A DNA stretch of 64,000 bases from Ciborinia camelliae. Its lineage: Eukaryota > Ascomycota > Leotiomycetes > Helotiales > Sclerotiniaceae. Below are positions 10,416 to 21,368 of this stretch, piece by piece; position 1 is the stretch's first letter, and each line of letters opens with the position of its first letter. Made by a program: the position numbers and the translations under genes. The stretch covers positions 4,062,340 to 4,126,339 of the forward strand of contig JANPYM010000001.1 of NCBI GenBank assembly GCA_025890175.1, given 5' to 3'. The notes beneath the pieces were generated by a model that had not been told where the DNA came from, did no database searches, and worked only from the letters and a program-made list of their open reading frames with translations.

Positions 10416-11192
10416 AAGATGGGATGTTCCGTGCTTTTCAGGCGTTAATGGTGAAAAGCCCCACTCTGATTCAGCCAAAGCGTTTAGAAAACTATTTTAA
10501 CTATATAAAGACTTTAATTTAATTTAATTTTTGATAACACTGTAGTACGAAGACAAATGGTACCATGAAATTGTGATATATAAATTAGGAATTATATGAA
10601 ATGTATTAAAAAAAGTGAGACCAATATAGGCGAGTATCACAACAATAAGGAAATGAAGATTTGTGTAGCAGCGCTGATGTTTGTCAGAGCACACCGTTGA
10701 AATTGATGGTATTCCCAGACCAGAAATGGATTGCATGATTAGGAAACCTAGCCTTACCTAATGACAAAATTCTCCTCGGGCCAATCAATTTGTCCTGCTC
10801 TCGTTGGTGTCATGATATTTGTAGAATAGATCTGGATACAATTGATTATGCAGATGAAACTTGATCGAGATAATCGTAATTCTTGAAGGGACTAAGCATG
10901 GTATTCTCTGCATATCAAAACTCGCTGGCGAATGTACAATTGAACCAAGAAAGTTGGAAACGCCTCGCACCTCAAATTAACTCCACCAAATTGGGTTATT
11001 CTTCCGGATGAACTTTACTTCCTGCAAACCCTATTCTGAACTTTGGTACCAATGTAAGGCGAGTTCCATTCGCCTTCCAATAAACTACCGCCTCACTATC
11101 TCAGTCACTTCCCCTCCCCTCTTTCCCGGCCGTCCACTGTGCCTCCTTGAAACTTCTTGTCTGTGGCATACTGCGATTTTATGTGTCGGAGT
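10416..11192. other. Intergenic, converging 3' ends
   Basis: The stretch lies between the 3' ends of the family-4 gene and the MPO1 gene. No supported frame is present. Confidence 0.6.
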
Positions 11193-11911
11193 TCAGTTGA
11201 CTTTGCCGTTTTTAAGGGCACCGTTGGATTTCTCGGCTTTGAATTTCGCAATCTCTTTTTCAACTGCAGCGTCGATCCGTTTCTGCAATTCCGGTCTGTA
11301 TCCGAAGATAAATAACAACTCCATGAATACAAAAAATGGAGCCAAGACTAGTGCTTGTACGAGGTTGTCGAGTAATGCGGGGGCACGCTTTTCAAAACTA
11401 CCATGTCCGATGAATTGCATAATCCATGAGACAACGAACACAGCACCAGCGACTTGGTTCGCCAGTGTAACATTTGAGGATGTAGCAAGGATATGATTGG
11501 AGAATGCGGTCCATCCGATGATGAATGGGAGAAGAATACTGCCTGCGACAGGTTCGAGGAGAATATAGAAACCGCTATAGAAGATTGATCCGATTGTGCT
11601 GAAATTTAGGGGTAAATTCGGAATAGTCAGCCATGATGGCAAAGGTATTAATGTAGGACTATTAGAGCACTGTTGGAAAACGGTCAGTATAAACACCACA
11701 TCATCCCCATTTATGAAATCGCGAAGAGTTCGGAACCATACAAGGAAAAGACTGGTGGCCAGAATTAATGGCACACATGTCATATGAATGAGGACATTTG
11801 TAGGATTGTGATGGTAGGCCCCGTACTATATTAAACGTTAGCTCTCTCCGGAAAAGTCGTAACATCAGCTAATCATACAAAGGTAAGCTGTTTCTCAAGA
11901 TTGAGAGACAT
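11193..11911 (-). CDS. mpo1: Mpo1-like (DUF962) 2-hydroxy fatty acid dioxygenase
   Basis: In yeast Mpo1 is an Fe(II)-dependent ER protein that shortens 2-hydroxy fatty acids from phytosphingosine breakdown by one carbon. Three exons are read: 11879-11911 (MSLNLEKQLTF), 11742-11825 and 11193-11669, giving 197 residues, the usual size. The join yields the family block YGAYHHNPTNVLIH, with the H..xxN..xxH residues thought to bind iron, then an IPLPSWL block, several membrane segments and IGHGSFEKRAPALLDNL. The second intron, 11670-11741, is 72 bases with no stop, so it can be read through; GTATGG, TACTGACC and CAACAG mark it, and its removal restores the family alignment. The last residues are a Lys-rich tail. 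Assignment is firm. Confidence 0.9.
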
Positions 11912-13079
11912 TCTTGGATGATCTGATCTGATTCGGAGAGGTCCAAATCGTTTATCTCGGTCTGTAGTATTTAGGGATAAAGAGGTAGATAGAATTTAAA
12001 GATCCAGTCGATGATTCAAGGTTGCGGCGCAATCCCCTTCATTCACTCATTGAGAAAAGAAGTTCTTGAGTTGTGTACAAGATAGAAAGAGGGAGAGGAA
12101 TAGAAGTTAGAAGATGGATGGAGAGAGGTAATCAATACAAATACATCAATTCAAACCAGATTTGCCTATTCAAGCAGGTCGCCTTTGAGGTGGGAAATAT
12201 TGAATATCAATATCAACTGGAAGCATGTGTTCATGTCTTGTCAACCTCGGAACAGCAGGGACTGTTGGACATTTTTTGTAAGTGGGAGATGTCATGTCAT
12301 GTTTTGTAAGGTTTAAATTATTAGGTAATCAAACATTCAATGGGGGGATTCCATCGGAGTCACTTCAATACGGTAGTCATGAAAGCCCACATTCACCACT
12401 TATATTTCATCCTTAGTGTCGCGGAAAAAAGCTTAGTAATAATTATTAACTTCAACCTCATCGGCATTGCTCTGTAGATGTCGAAGTCTTGGACATCCTA
12501 CGTAAATTATAGAATCTTCAATAATAATCATTCCAGACCACAGCATCGACAAACCTTTGCGCATTCTCTGTAACGTCTTTCAGGGACCTGCCAAAGTGTC
12601 ACGTCTTTGCAATTTCATTCATTTTCAAAAACAATGTAGGTTGAAAGATAACTAATTCCGGCTTTCAAAGACAATTGACTCGGAACAAAGAACACTAACC
12701 GTCGCAGAATTCTAAGATTGACTCGGCGCATTCTAATATCGTACCTACGACCTTGAGACGGACTTTGCCATCAGAAAAGAGTTTCGATATCTATATGGGG
12801 TTGGGTGGATAACTTTGGATTCGAGAGCAGGCTGAACGTTGAAAGTTAAGGAAGGCTTTCGAAAGAACAGCATTGTCTTGATATACAAATATATCAGATC
12901 CCACCCTTTCCCCCGGCTCATACCGATACCTGCACCTTCCCTACCATACTTACATTTCTACGGAAGAAGAAAGATTGCTACACCGCGATCGTCAAGATCC
13001 ATACCTTTAACTTACCAAAAAATCATCAATTCTACAATTCTATCCAATTCGCTATCTCTTTCGCTACCCACCAATAACA
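11912..13079. other. Divergent intergenic region, MPO1 / RPB7
   Basis: Both genes start away from this stretch, so it carries both promoters. Pyrimidine-rich sequence (CCCACCCTTTCCCCCGG, TACCTGCACCTTCCC) lies within 200 bases of the RPB7 start. No supported coding sequence is present. Confidence 0.6.
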
Positions 13080-13756
13080 ATGTTTTTCCTCTACAATCTT
13101 GAGCGTCAGGTCACCCTGCACCCATCGTACTTTGGTCGCAATATGCATGAGCTGGTGACCGGGAAGCTACTGAAAGACGTAGAAGGAACATGTACTGGAC
13201 TTTACTACATCATCACAATTATGGATACCTTCAATATTTCCGAAGGAAGAATCCTTCCAGGAAGTGGATTGGCCGAGTTCACTGTTGGATATCGCGCTGT
13301 AGTTTGGAGACCCTTCAAGGGCGAGACCGTAAGAACTCGAACATGTGATTCATTCTCTGTCCATTTCTCATGAATTTATGTAGGTTGATGCTATTGTAAC
13401 TTCGGTCAATGCTGTGGGTTTTTTTGCGGATGCTGGTCCTTTGCCACTCTTTGTGTCTGCTCATGTAAGTATCCATTATTGTCCACTTGTAAATTATACT
13501 AATTCAATGTAGCTTATTCCTCGTGACATCAAATTCGATGCAAATGCCACACCACCCCAATTTACAAATAATGAGGACTCTGTCATTGAGCCAGGAACTC
13601 ATGTCCGAGTGAAAATAATAGGTACAAGGCCTGAAGTCGGTGCCATGTTTGCCATTGGAAGTATTAAGGAGGATTATCTTGGGTGAGCTTCCGTCCAGAC
13701 TCGTAACGCTTGAACCCCCCAATTAACTTTTATTTAGTTGTTTACAAGCCTCGTGA
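13080..13756 (+). CDS. rpb7: RNA polymerase II subunit Rpb7
   Basis: Rpb7 pairs with Rpb4 to form the stalk of RNA polymerase II. Four exons are read: 13080-13328, 13384-13464, 13513-13682 and 13738-13756, giving 172 residues, the normal length. The N-terminal SHS2/RNP-like domain starts [19 protein letters not shown] and contains DVEGTCTG and GRILPGSG. The S1/OB domain follows ([44 protein letters not shown]). The last intron (13683-13737) begins in the Gly codon and is easy to miss, because reading on gives an immediate TGA; splicing adds CLQAS. All introns have canonical ends. Confidence 0.96.
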
Positions 13757-14583
13757 TTCTCGATATTTATGCACTAAGACTCTAACTAAATAAAACCTTA
13801 ATAATTTTCCGGCAATCTAAGTCTTGCCTTTCGGGTCTTTCGGACGTGAAGGTCAGGACTTCTTCCAAAAATAACACTATTGTGACTACACGAAGATGGC
13901 CAATGCCGGCGCTTGCTCAACACTTTGAGCTATGGAGGATTGATTAAAGTCCACCAACTTCACTACGACATGAATCTGGGCGAACTCGATGTCACAAATG
14001 GATAGATGAATGGATATCCATCTCGCAAGTATTTCTTCTGTGTTTTGTGATCGATCTGTGAACCCCCGAGTATCTCCCCCTCTCTTGGTCCAATGGTTCA
14101 ATTCAAGGGTTCCGATTTTTTTTTTCTAATTGAAATGCCAATTACCATCTATAAGTCTTCGTTCGAAATATTGCGCAATTCATAGGTCCATGGACCGTTG
14201 TATTTTGTGGATTTCAAGATATATCTTGGGTGGTTTCACTAGTTCCCGTTGATCGTTCAATTTTAGCTTCAAATCATGACGTATATTTTGGTCATGAATT
14301 GCCTATCAAAACACAAAATTGATCTTGCCCGATTTACCTAGTATGTATTAGGTACCCTTCTCCCATGGCTAATATAGTAAACTCACACAGTCCTTTTCTT
14401 CCTTTTCCTTTTCCTTTTCCTTACCTCTCACCTTCTCAACACCATACAGATACAGCATCTCAACCACGGTCATCTCTTACAATTCATGTAGCACAACCTA
14501 TTCGACACCATATAGTATGCAACGTCACAACCAAATTTTCCTTTTATAATTTATACATCACAATCGGAAGAGAGTTATTTCCC
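13757..14583. other. Intergenic; no gene supported
   Basis: A frame runs upstream of ATG 14584 from 14365, but it reads as Pro/Phe- and Ser-rich low-complexity translation of CT-rich leader DNA, so I treat it as 5'UTR/promoter. A tRNA-like D-arm on the minus strand at 13906-13932 has no T-arm. Confidence 0.5.
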
Positions 14584-15312
14584 ATGGCTGTCGAGGAGTG
14601 TTCAAGGGGTAGTGCGACCGAATCACCAGATACTCCAAAACCTATTGTCAAGAAATTCAAGAAACCAGACGCCAACTGCCGTTGCAAAGTCAACTCCGTT
14701 ACATGCCACCACCGCAGTTCCATTTTCAATGCTGCCGTCGTTGGGGAGCTCCAGACACTGGAGGATGAGAAAGGTATATTCGAAATACGTAGCCTTCAAA
14801 TAGGAACTCCACCGCCACGCCCCAATCCAATCGAGCATCTCGCCGTCCTGCGCAACCCAAAGCATCCAGAGTGGAACACAAGACCGCAAAACTACCTTTC
14901 GCCCGCCCTTTGTAATATCTCACCCGCTTATGTCAGGCGATTCATCGAACCCCCAGCACGAGAGTATTCGATCAAGAGTCGTTCTAAGAGGTGCCCATTT
15001 ACGCTGGAAATCGCTAAAGGAAAGGAGTTGAAGCTCCAGGAGAAGAAACGAGATAAATATAAACGTATACAAGCGGTCCTGAAATGTAGTCGAGAATTCG
15101 AATTGATGAATAAGGAAAGGAAGGAAGCGGAGGAAAGGAAGGAAGCGGAGGAAAGGAAGGATGCGCAGGAAAGGAAGGATGCGGAGGAAAGAAGATTGGA
15201 CACAAAACAAAAGGATTCAACCCCCTCGAGCGCAACACCTCCACCTTCATCTCTTGCAATGGGCTTATTATATATTACTGTACTACTAGCAGCTTTTCGG
15301 CAACTCATCTAA
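14584..15312 (+). CDS. Hypothetical tail-anchored coiled-coil protein
   Basis: The frame gives 242 residues if the ATG in CCCATGGCTG is used. The N-terminus carries C32-R-C34 and C41-H42-H43, a possible small metal site that is reminiscent of, but not clearly related to, the CxH/CxxC family upstream. The middle is a basic globular-looking part (FEIRSLQIGTPPPRPNP, LRNPKHPEWNTRPQNYLSP). From about residue 160 a Lys/Glu-rich helix follows with KERKEAEERKEAEERKD repeats. The final 20 residues are hydrophobic (MGLLYITVLLAAFRQLI), the form of a C-terminal membrane anchor. A peripheral organelle or ER protein facing the cytosol is inferred. Family is unknown. Confidence 0.65.
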   Translation: MAVEECSRGSATESPDTPKPIVKKFKKPDANCRCKVNSVTCHHRSSIFNAAVVGELQTLEDEKGIFEIRSLQIGTPPPRPNPIEHLAVLRNPKHPEWNTRPQNYLSPALCNISPAYVRRFIEPPAREYSIKSRSKRCPFTLEIAKGKELKLQEKKRDKYKRIQAVLKCSREFELMNKERKEAEERKEAEERKDAQERKDAEERRLDTKQKDSTPSSATPPPSSLAMGLLYITVLLAAFRQLI

Positions 15313-15751
15313 ATATACGCCTGGTACACACACAGATGTGTTCTCCTGTCAATGATACTCTTGAGTAGTCATCCCCGAACACGGGTGTTTTTATGCGCCA
15401 TCACATGCTCTTGGTATCATGGACGGAACTCTGCGGAAAGGCTGGGATGATATCACTACGATTTCCGTTCTTCTATCATGTCATCAGAATATTCTTATTC
15501 ACAGTGTCAAAGTTTTGGATTGAAGGTTATCGTCTCGTGGGTTATATTGTCATGTATATTGTCAAGGAATCTTTTGAATATTGCAGGGCATTTCAGTGTA
15601 GATAGGTGTTCTCATAAATAATCATCAATCAAATAAATTGGAAGTATGCAAAAAAATAAATTTCAAATTTCACCCACCCTGCACCCCCAGAATGAAAGAA
15701 ACATACGTAGATTGCCAGCGTGATTTTTCAAGACCCGTCTTTTTCTCATCA
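15313..15751. other. Intergenic, converging 3' ends
   Basis: No supported frame is present. Both neighbours end here. Confidence 0.6.
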
Positions 15752-18700
15752 TTATTTGTGCTCTATATAGCCCGGTGCTCTCTTCATCCCTTCCCAATGG
15801 CGGTACCCAAAGGTTTGTCCACCGGGTCTAAATGCCGTATGAGTCAAGTGCAAATACAGATAGCGCGCCGGCTCACCATTCGCGGTAAGGATGGCGGTTT
15901 CCGTATTTAAGCCTTGGCTTTCCAGACCTTGGTGGACTACTGCCATTTGAAGTTCTCCGTTGGTAAGTCTCTGCAGGGCGTTATTGAGCTGTTCCTCATC
16001 GTAATAATCGTCTCTTGCCTCGTCCCCGGTTCTCGGAATCGTGTCGATATATTCCCTCAAGAATCGTTCGGGGGTCATGTTTTGGATCCATGGATCGAAA
16101 GGATACTGATGCTGAAGAGAGTGCATAATGGCTGCCGCACCACATTGTCCAAATCGATCGGAAACTGTTGCTTCCGTATATACTGTCTGCCATTCTTTTC
16201 TTGAGAAATTCTTTATCTTATATCTCTCGTGAACAGTGCCCCTGTTTATCTTCTCCAGCTTCTCAAACCCGAATTTAGTAAGGGGTGGGTGTGGGACTCT
16301 CAATTCTGCGGCGACGGCTAGAGCTCCTTTTTGACGTGTCAATTCCTCCGCCTTCTGGTGGTATTGCAAAAGTGAATAAGGGTCAACAGGTTTATCCCCA
16401 CCAACAGGTTTATCCCCACGTGCCAGCGATTTAGCAATCTCTTCGTCCCTACTTACATCGGGTTTAGACCACTCTTCCTGGAGCCTTTTAGCAAGCTCGA
16501 GGTCGGATTCCTGAGAATGGCCCGGTACGTGAGAGGGGAGTGGCATCCGGTGATTCTCTGAATATTGACGCATGGCCTGTGATACAATCGCGCGGTTTTC
16601 TGGAGAAGTTTGGTACAAGTCATTCACCTGCGCCTCGAATTCGGCTTTGGGCAAGTCTTTGTATGTGTTTAACAACTCAATGATATCTTCGACCCTGTAT
16701 TGACCTACTGGTTTGGGGCGGAGCTTAAGGACGGGCTGAGGGCGGAGCTTAAGGACAGGCTGAGGGCGGAGCTTAAGGACAGGCTGAGGGCGGAGCTTAA
16801 GGACAGGCTGAGGGCGGGGCGGAGGGCGAGGCTCAGGGGCGGGCTCAGGGAAGCGCCTATGCTTTTTGGGAACTATACCTGCTGGAAATCTTTCTCCGGG
16901 TCTTTTCTGCCCGACAGGAGACTGGGCATCCATCAGTAAAAGAACCTTTCTCAAGATTAGGTGCACAAATACTTACGCTTGGGGCAGGAACAATCGGTTG
17001 CACTTTTGGTGGAACTTGGATACCGGAAACCTGTCCAGTCTTGTCTTCCTCATCTGAATCCATGTCTACATCATCATCCCATGAAGGCGTCAAGGGAGTT
17101 TGAATAGTCGAGCTTGGGGTTTTTGGGGTTTTTGGTGTTTTGGGGGTTACAAGTCCAACTTCATCCTTACCGGGAACTAATGCAGTTTGGCTTTCCTCAC
17201 CCGAATCTGGTTCGTCATCCCAAGTAATTTTCTTCCCCGGTGACTTTGGTTTTGGGGATGGCTTTGGTTTTGGCGATGGCTCTGGTTCCTCAAAGATGCT
17301 TGGAAGTTCTGGATATTTGACCGTGCTTGGAAGGTCTGGATACTTGACCGTGCTTGGAAGTTCCGGATATTTTACCGTGCTTGTTGTTCCTGGTGTTTTA
17401 GGTTTTGGTGAAGGCTTTGGTCGAGGTGATTTTTCTGGTTTTAATGATAGGGCAGGGGTGAGTCCAGGCGTTAGAGGAATGTTAGAGCCTTCCGCGGTGT
17501 CTATGTCAAAAAATGATTTACGGGGACCCTGAGACTCTTCCAACAATTCCTTTACCACCTTTTGCGATATCGAAGGCTCGGGTTTTTCAGGTGACTTTAG
17601 AGGCTTTGATGGAGGTTTTAAAGGACTGGGAGGGAGAAGTGAAGGTACTGTGGGGAAAATTGATTCGGTGACTTTTGTCTTCTTTGGGGGTGGTTGTGTA
17701 ATCTCCGGCCCTCCGGGGGGTGGTGGTGGTTGTCCATCAGGAGGAAACTGAGGTGGTGGAGGTGGTACCCCAGGCGGTTTACCGAAGGGTTTGAAAGGGA
17801 ATTTCTTTTTCCTTTCCGAGAGATTATCCTCGGTATCACTTCGATCGTCTTCATCCCCTCCCACCATATACCTAGCAATTCTATCACTCCAATAATTGAT
17901 AGCCGTATCACCCAGATCCATATCCTCCAGCAACTGGAAAATATCAACCTTCCTATCCTTGCCACTGCCATCTTCAGGCCAACGCTCGGTTTTGGCGTAT
18001 GGATTGAAAACATAGAATTCTGCAAGATGTACTAGCTCCAGGCAGAAATCGACCCAATAAGTGACATCCTTTATATCTAGTGAACCACGGGCTTGTCGGA
18101 ACTCGATGGTTCGGGGTCGTGTTGAACTGATCAATGGTCTAAAATTTACGATCCTGAGCCTGGTTGCCCCAGGAAAACAAAAGTATTCAGCGAGTTCCCG
18201 TTCATCCTTCAGCTGCCAAATCTCATCACGAATCTCCCGAATCGTTTTCTTTTGTTTAAAGACAGATATATCCGCGGGCGCGTCCCATATTTGCTTTACG
18301 CTATCCTGAGTTGGGATAAAATCGGGGCCTAAAATCGCTCTCATACGATTACTAATAAGGTTGCCCCTTGCAACAGGATGGCCTGGACGACGACATCCAG
18401 GGTGTAGTTTTGAGATCTCGTCTTCATATACCAACAGAATGCCCGCTAATTCTTTTAGAGCGTCAAGACTGGGCGCTTCAACATGGACTTGCAGGGCACA
18501 TTGATTTGTGATGAAGCCTTCATATAATTCATCACCGTTGCCTTTGAGTGCATTGACCACTTCTTCAAGCTCAGCCGTATCTCGATCATCGTTACTGTTA
18601 AGGACTCGAGATATCACTTCGATGCCATAAGAATCCCAGCGTTTCGAAATATTGCCAGAGAGGCGTGGCACCCATTTATAAAGATTGGCGGAACCTTGAC

Positions 18701-19265
18701 CGACAACTGTTCTATCTGTCGAAACGATCCATCGCTTGTAAGCTCCATCAACCTTATCTTCCCGTGTTTGTTCTCCTCCATGTCTAACCCTATCTCTGAC
18801 CAATGCAGCTTTCTCATTCAATTTTCTTAAGACGATTGACTGTGGTTGGAGGGAATAAGGCATTAGATTAGCCATCTGTTTCTCCCTATCTGAATTCTTG
18901 GCGTTGTTTCTAAGAATTCCCCAACTATTATATATGAGATCAGAAGTTCTGTTGAAACGTGCCGTGACCGCTGGACTCCACTTTGGGTCACGACGAATAG
19001 CTAATGGGACATTTTTCTCAATTCCATGGTCAGGGCCACCCCCATCGTCATCTCTAAGATCGAGTTCCAGCTCATGGAATGCCAACACATACTCCAATTC
19101 GACTCCGTATCGCAAGTTTCTGCGTTCGAACCTTTTTTCGGCACTTGTCTTTCTTTCCCTTCTTTTTCTTTTTTCTCCTTTTTCCCCTTCCGGTTGTAGG
19201 AACGTTGGGATGGGGACTGAAACGATAAGAGGCGCGGTAGCCCGTTTTATCCAGTCAACAACCAT
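15752..19265 (-). CDS. Amidoligase-2-like / UIM / papain-OTU-like fusion protein
   Basis: Two exons, 16977-19265 and 15752-16921, are joined by a 55-bp intron with donor GTAAGT and acceptor GCCCAG, phase 0. They encode 1152 residues. Residues ~50-425 carry motifs typical of the amidoligase-2 (glutamine-synthetase-like) fold: YGVELEYV (53-60), STDRTV (182), YGIEVISRV (213), ALQVHVEA (257) and IEFRQARGSLD (387), so ATP-dependent amide or isopeptide bond formation is likely. Residues ~495-830 are a Pro-rich linker with STVKYPELP and RPQPVLKL repeats. Two UIM-like helices follow: SDLELAKRLQEEW (902-914) and RDEEIAKSLARG (921-932). The last ~150 residues have DRFGQC(1023)GAAAIMHSL and a late RH(1138)WEG, the Cys/His layout of papain- or OTU-like peptidases. 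The peptidase call is inference from motifs. Confidence 0.75.
16723..16815. repeat. 24-bp coding tandem repeat in linker of the fusion gene
   Basis: Four copies of a 24-base unit, GAGCTTAAGGACRGGCTGAG plus GGCG, encode RPQPVLKL on the minus strand. The plus-strand frame reading AELKDRLR over it is a shadow. Confidence 0.85.
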
Positions 19266-20026
19266 ATCGAAGACTTATGGATTTTGCAACTTGTGTTAGG
19301 TGATTTAGTTCCACGGTAATTTGGGAAATATTAAGTAAAATGGAAGAATAGTATCCTTTGATGATATAATAACTGAAAACGGACTTGAACAAAGGTAAAC
19401 CTAAGAAGAAAGGAACCTAATTCAAGAGGAAGAAAAGAATCTAAATTCAAAAAAACACTCCTTTATTCCAGCCGAGGGCACTTTGTACTTTGTGAATATT
19501 GAAGCTCCTTGACCTGTTTGTCACAGTGCAAAATTTGACAAGAACATTGAGATCTACCATTTTTTAATCAATGTACCAGCTCCCTTTTCAACAATGAGTC
19601 CAAATTATGTGAAGTTATCAAAGCAACGCAAAAAATTATAGCCAGAAGAATGGCCCATTATCAAGAAATCTGAATGCTCAGAAACATGCCATTGGTACAG
19701 TCCACCTTGAAAATAGTCATCCACACGCTCTAAGCAAAGATGATTTGCAGCACTCCATGAAACAATTAGCTCACATAAAGCCTCCATCATCCAAGAAAGT
19801 ACAAGACTACTCACGAATAGTGGGATAATGAGTACTTGTTGAAAATATTAATTATCTGAATTGATTTTGGGTAGTGCAACAGATTCATTAGGTATTAATT
19901 AATGTTGAATGCCTAACGTGAACTTCCTAGGGAGAATAAAGAAGCGCTTAAGCAGTGGCGGGAAGGCCAGCAAGAGTAGAAACTGCTTTGATTAGCAAGC
20001 GGCAAGTACAAAAATCCTCTCAATCC
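19266..20026. other. Intergenic; nothing supported
   Basis: This is the promoter of the fusion gene and the 3' side of the SH3BGR-like gene. Only short frames are present. Confidence 0.6.
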
Positions 20027-20943
20027 TCACTCCTCGTCCGAATCCAATTTTTCATTCTCATCCTCCTCGCGTATCGTTTCCTTGGCCTCGATTTTCTTAA
20101 TCTCCTCCGCAGATCCTGATGATACAGATGAGCCTCGGTGCATCAAAATAGGCGGATCGATATCCTTTGGTTTCCAAGCTGTGGGTGTTGCGGGATATGG
20201 CGCGGCGCTCCAGGTCGAGTTGTCGGGATTTTGTAATATGGTGATTGTTTCAAAAGTGTGCTTCTCGCTAGGAGTGGCCGCAGTTGGTACAATAGCAGCT
20301 TCGAGTGATTTCTTAGGTTGGGATTTGATAGTATTAATCGATACCTCTGATTGTTTCTTCTTCAAGTCCTTTGCCTTTTGTGCTGCTTCCTGAGTTGCCT
20401 GTCGCATGGCTAATGTAGCGATCATTTCGGGAGCCCCAGAAGGAGGTTTCGATTCCACATATGTGGGCGCTGGAGGTGCAGCAGGAGCCACAGCCGGCTT
20501 CTTATTTTCTTGAGTATTTACTGGGGCTTTCGCTTTAATGGCTGGATTTGCGCCGGGTCCCGATACAGGGACAATCTTGATATGTTGCTTCAATTCGCCG
20601 TACTCGTTCCAGTCCTCGATCTCAACAAGATCCTGACATCGTTAGCCATATCCTCTGCAGCATTAATTCTTCAACGTACACCAAGAACCAGCCCCTCTTG
20701 GACCAAGCCCGGGATCTTTCTAACACGCCCTGATTCATCTTTACCAGCTCTGCGCCCCCATAGCATTCGTGCCTTTTCATCGGTCGCAATATCAAGCGCT
20801 TTGAAAGGGATTCTGTTTGCTTTCAAGATGGTCTCTAACCTTGAGGTAGCGGTAACAATGTGGGATGAACCGGAAGTTAACGAGGTGTACAAGTAGAGAG
20901 CAGGATCGGTAGAATAAGTCGTAGATGTAGAAGATGAAGCCAT
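20027..20943 (-). CDS. SH3BGR-like / thioredoxin-fold protein with disordered tail
   Basis: Two exons, 20680-20943 and 20027-20632, with a 47-bp intron (GTACGT...TGTCAG) give 289 residues from MASSSTS. Residues ~12-110 match the SH3-binding glutamic-acid-rich (glutaredoxin-like) fold: ALYLYTSLTSG, LETILKANRIPFKALDIAT, KIPGLVQEGLVLG, then after the splice DLVEIEDWNEYGELKQHI. There is no CxxC, as is normal in this family, so redox activity is not expected. The remainder is Ala/Pro/Lys-rich with a predicted helix (MRQATQEAAQKAKDLKKKQ) and an acidic tail (EEDENEKLDSDEE). Role in fungi is little known; an adaptor is likely. A start at 20958 is possible. Confidence 0.85.
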
Positions 20944-21368
20944 ATCTGTAGCTAGCAATGGCTCAACGGCTCAAGTCTGGAATGTATTGTAGTGTAGCTG
21001 TAGCTGTAGGAGGTAAATAACTCGTAGATGGCGAAAGCGATGGGTTGAAGTTAAAGGGAGAAGCTCAGTATTCCTAATTTAATCGTTATGGTTAGAGTTT
21101 AATAGGTAGGATGGAATCAAAAATTCATAAAAGCTTCATATGTATATTCCCCAACGGCATAAATCATAGACGGATAATACTTGGAGACGTGGACGTGGAC
21201 GTGTTTAGGGGCCGTGAATGTCATTTCCGTTTGGGGCGAATTGTTTCAGGGTTAATTTACAGTAGTAAGCTTGAGCTTATCGGCTGCACCTTGATAAGAG
21301 AGCTCACTCACATCAATCCCCAGCTACGACAGTAAGGTAGACCTTCACATAACAACAAACAATACCCA
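20944..21368. other. Intergenic; nothing supported
   Basis: The stretch lies between the SH3BGR-like promoter and the lyase relic. No gene is seen. Confidence 0.6.

Noticed and set aside
11008..11496. 162-residue plus frame
   Set aside because: It is antisense to the conserved third exon of MPO1.
13906..13932. tRNA-like D-arm on the minus strand (GCTC...GAGC then GCGCCGG)
   Set aside because: No matching anticodon stem, T-arm with GGTTCGA-type box or acceptor stem follows.
14365..14583. N-terminal extension of the tail-anchored protein
   Set aside because: It is translated CT-rich leader with FPFPF and His-rich composition; the ATG at 14584 is a better start.
16857..16976. Separate 3' end and separate 5' start of two overlapping genes at the amidoligase locus
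   Set aside because: A consensus 55-bp intron joins the frames in phase 0, so one gene is simpler than two overlapping ones.
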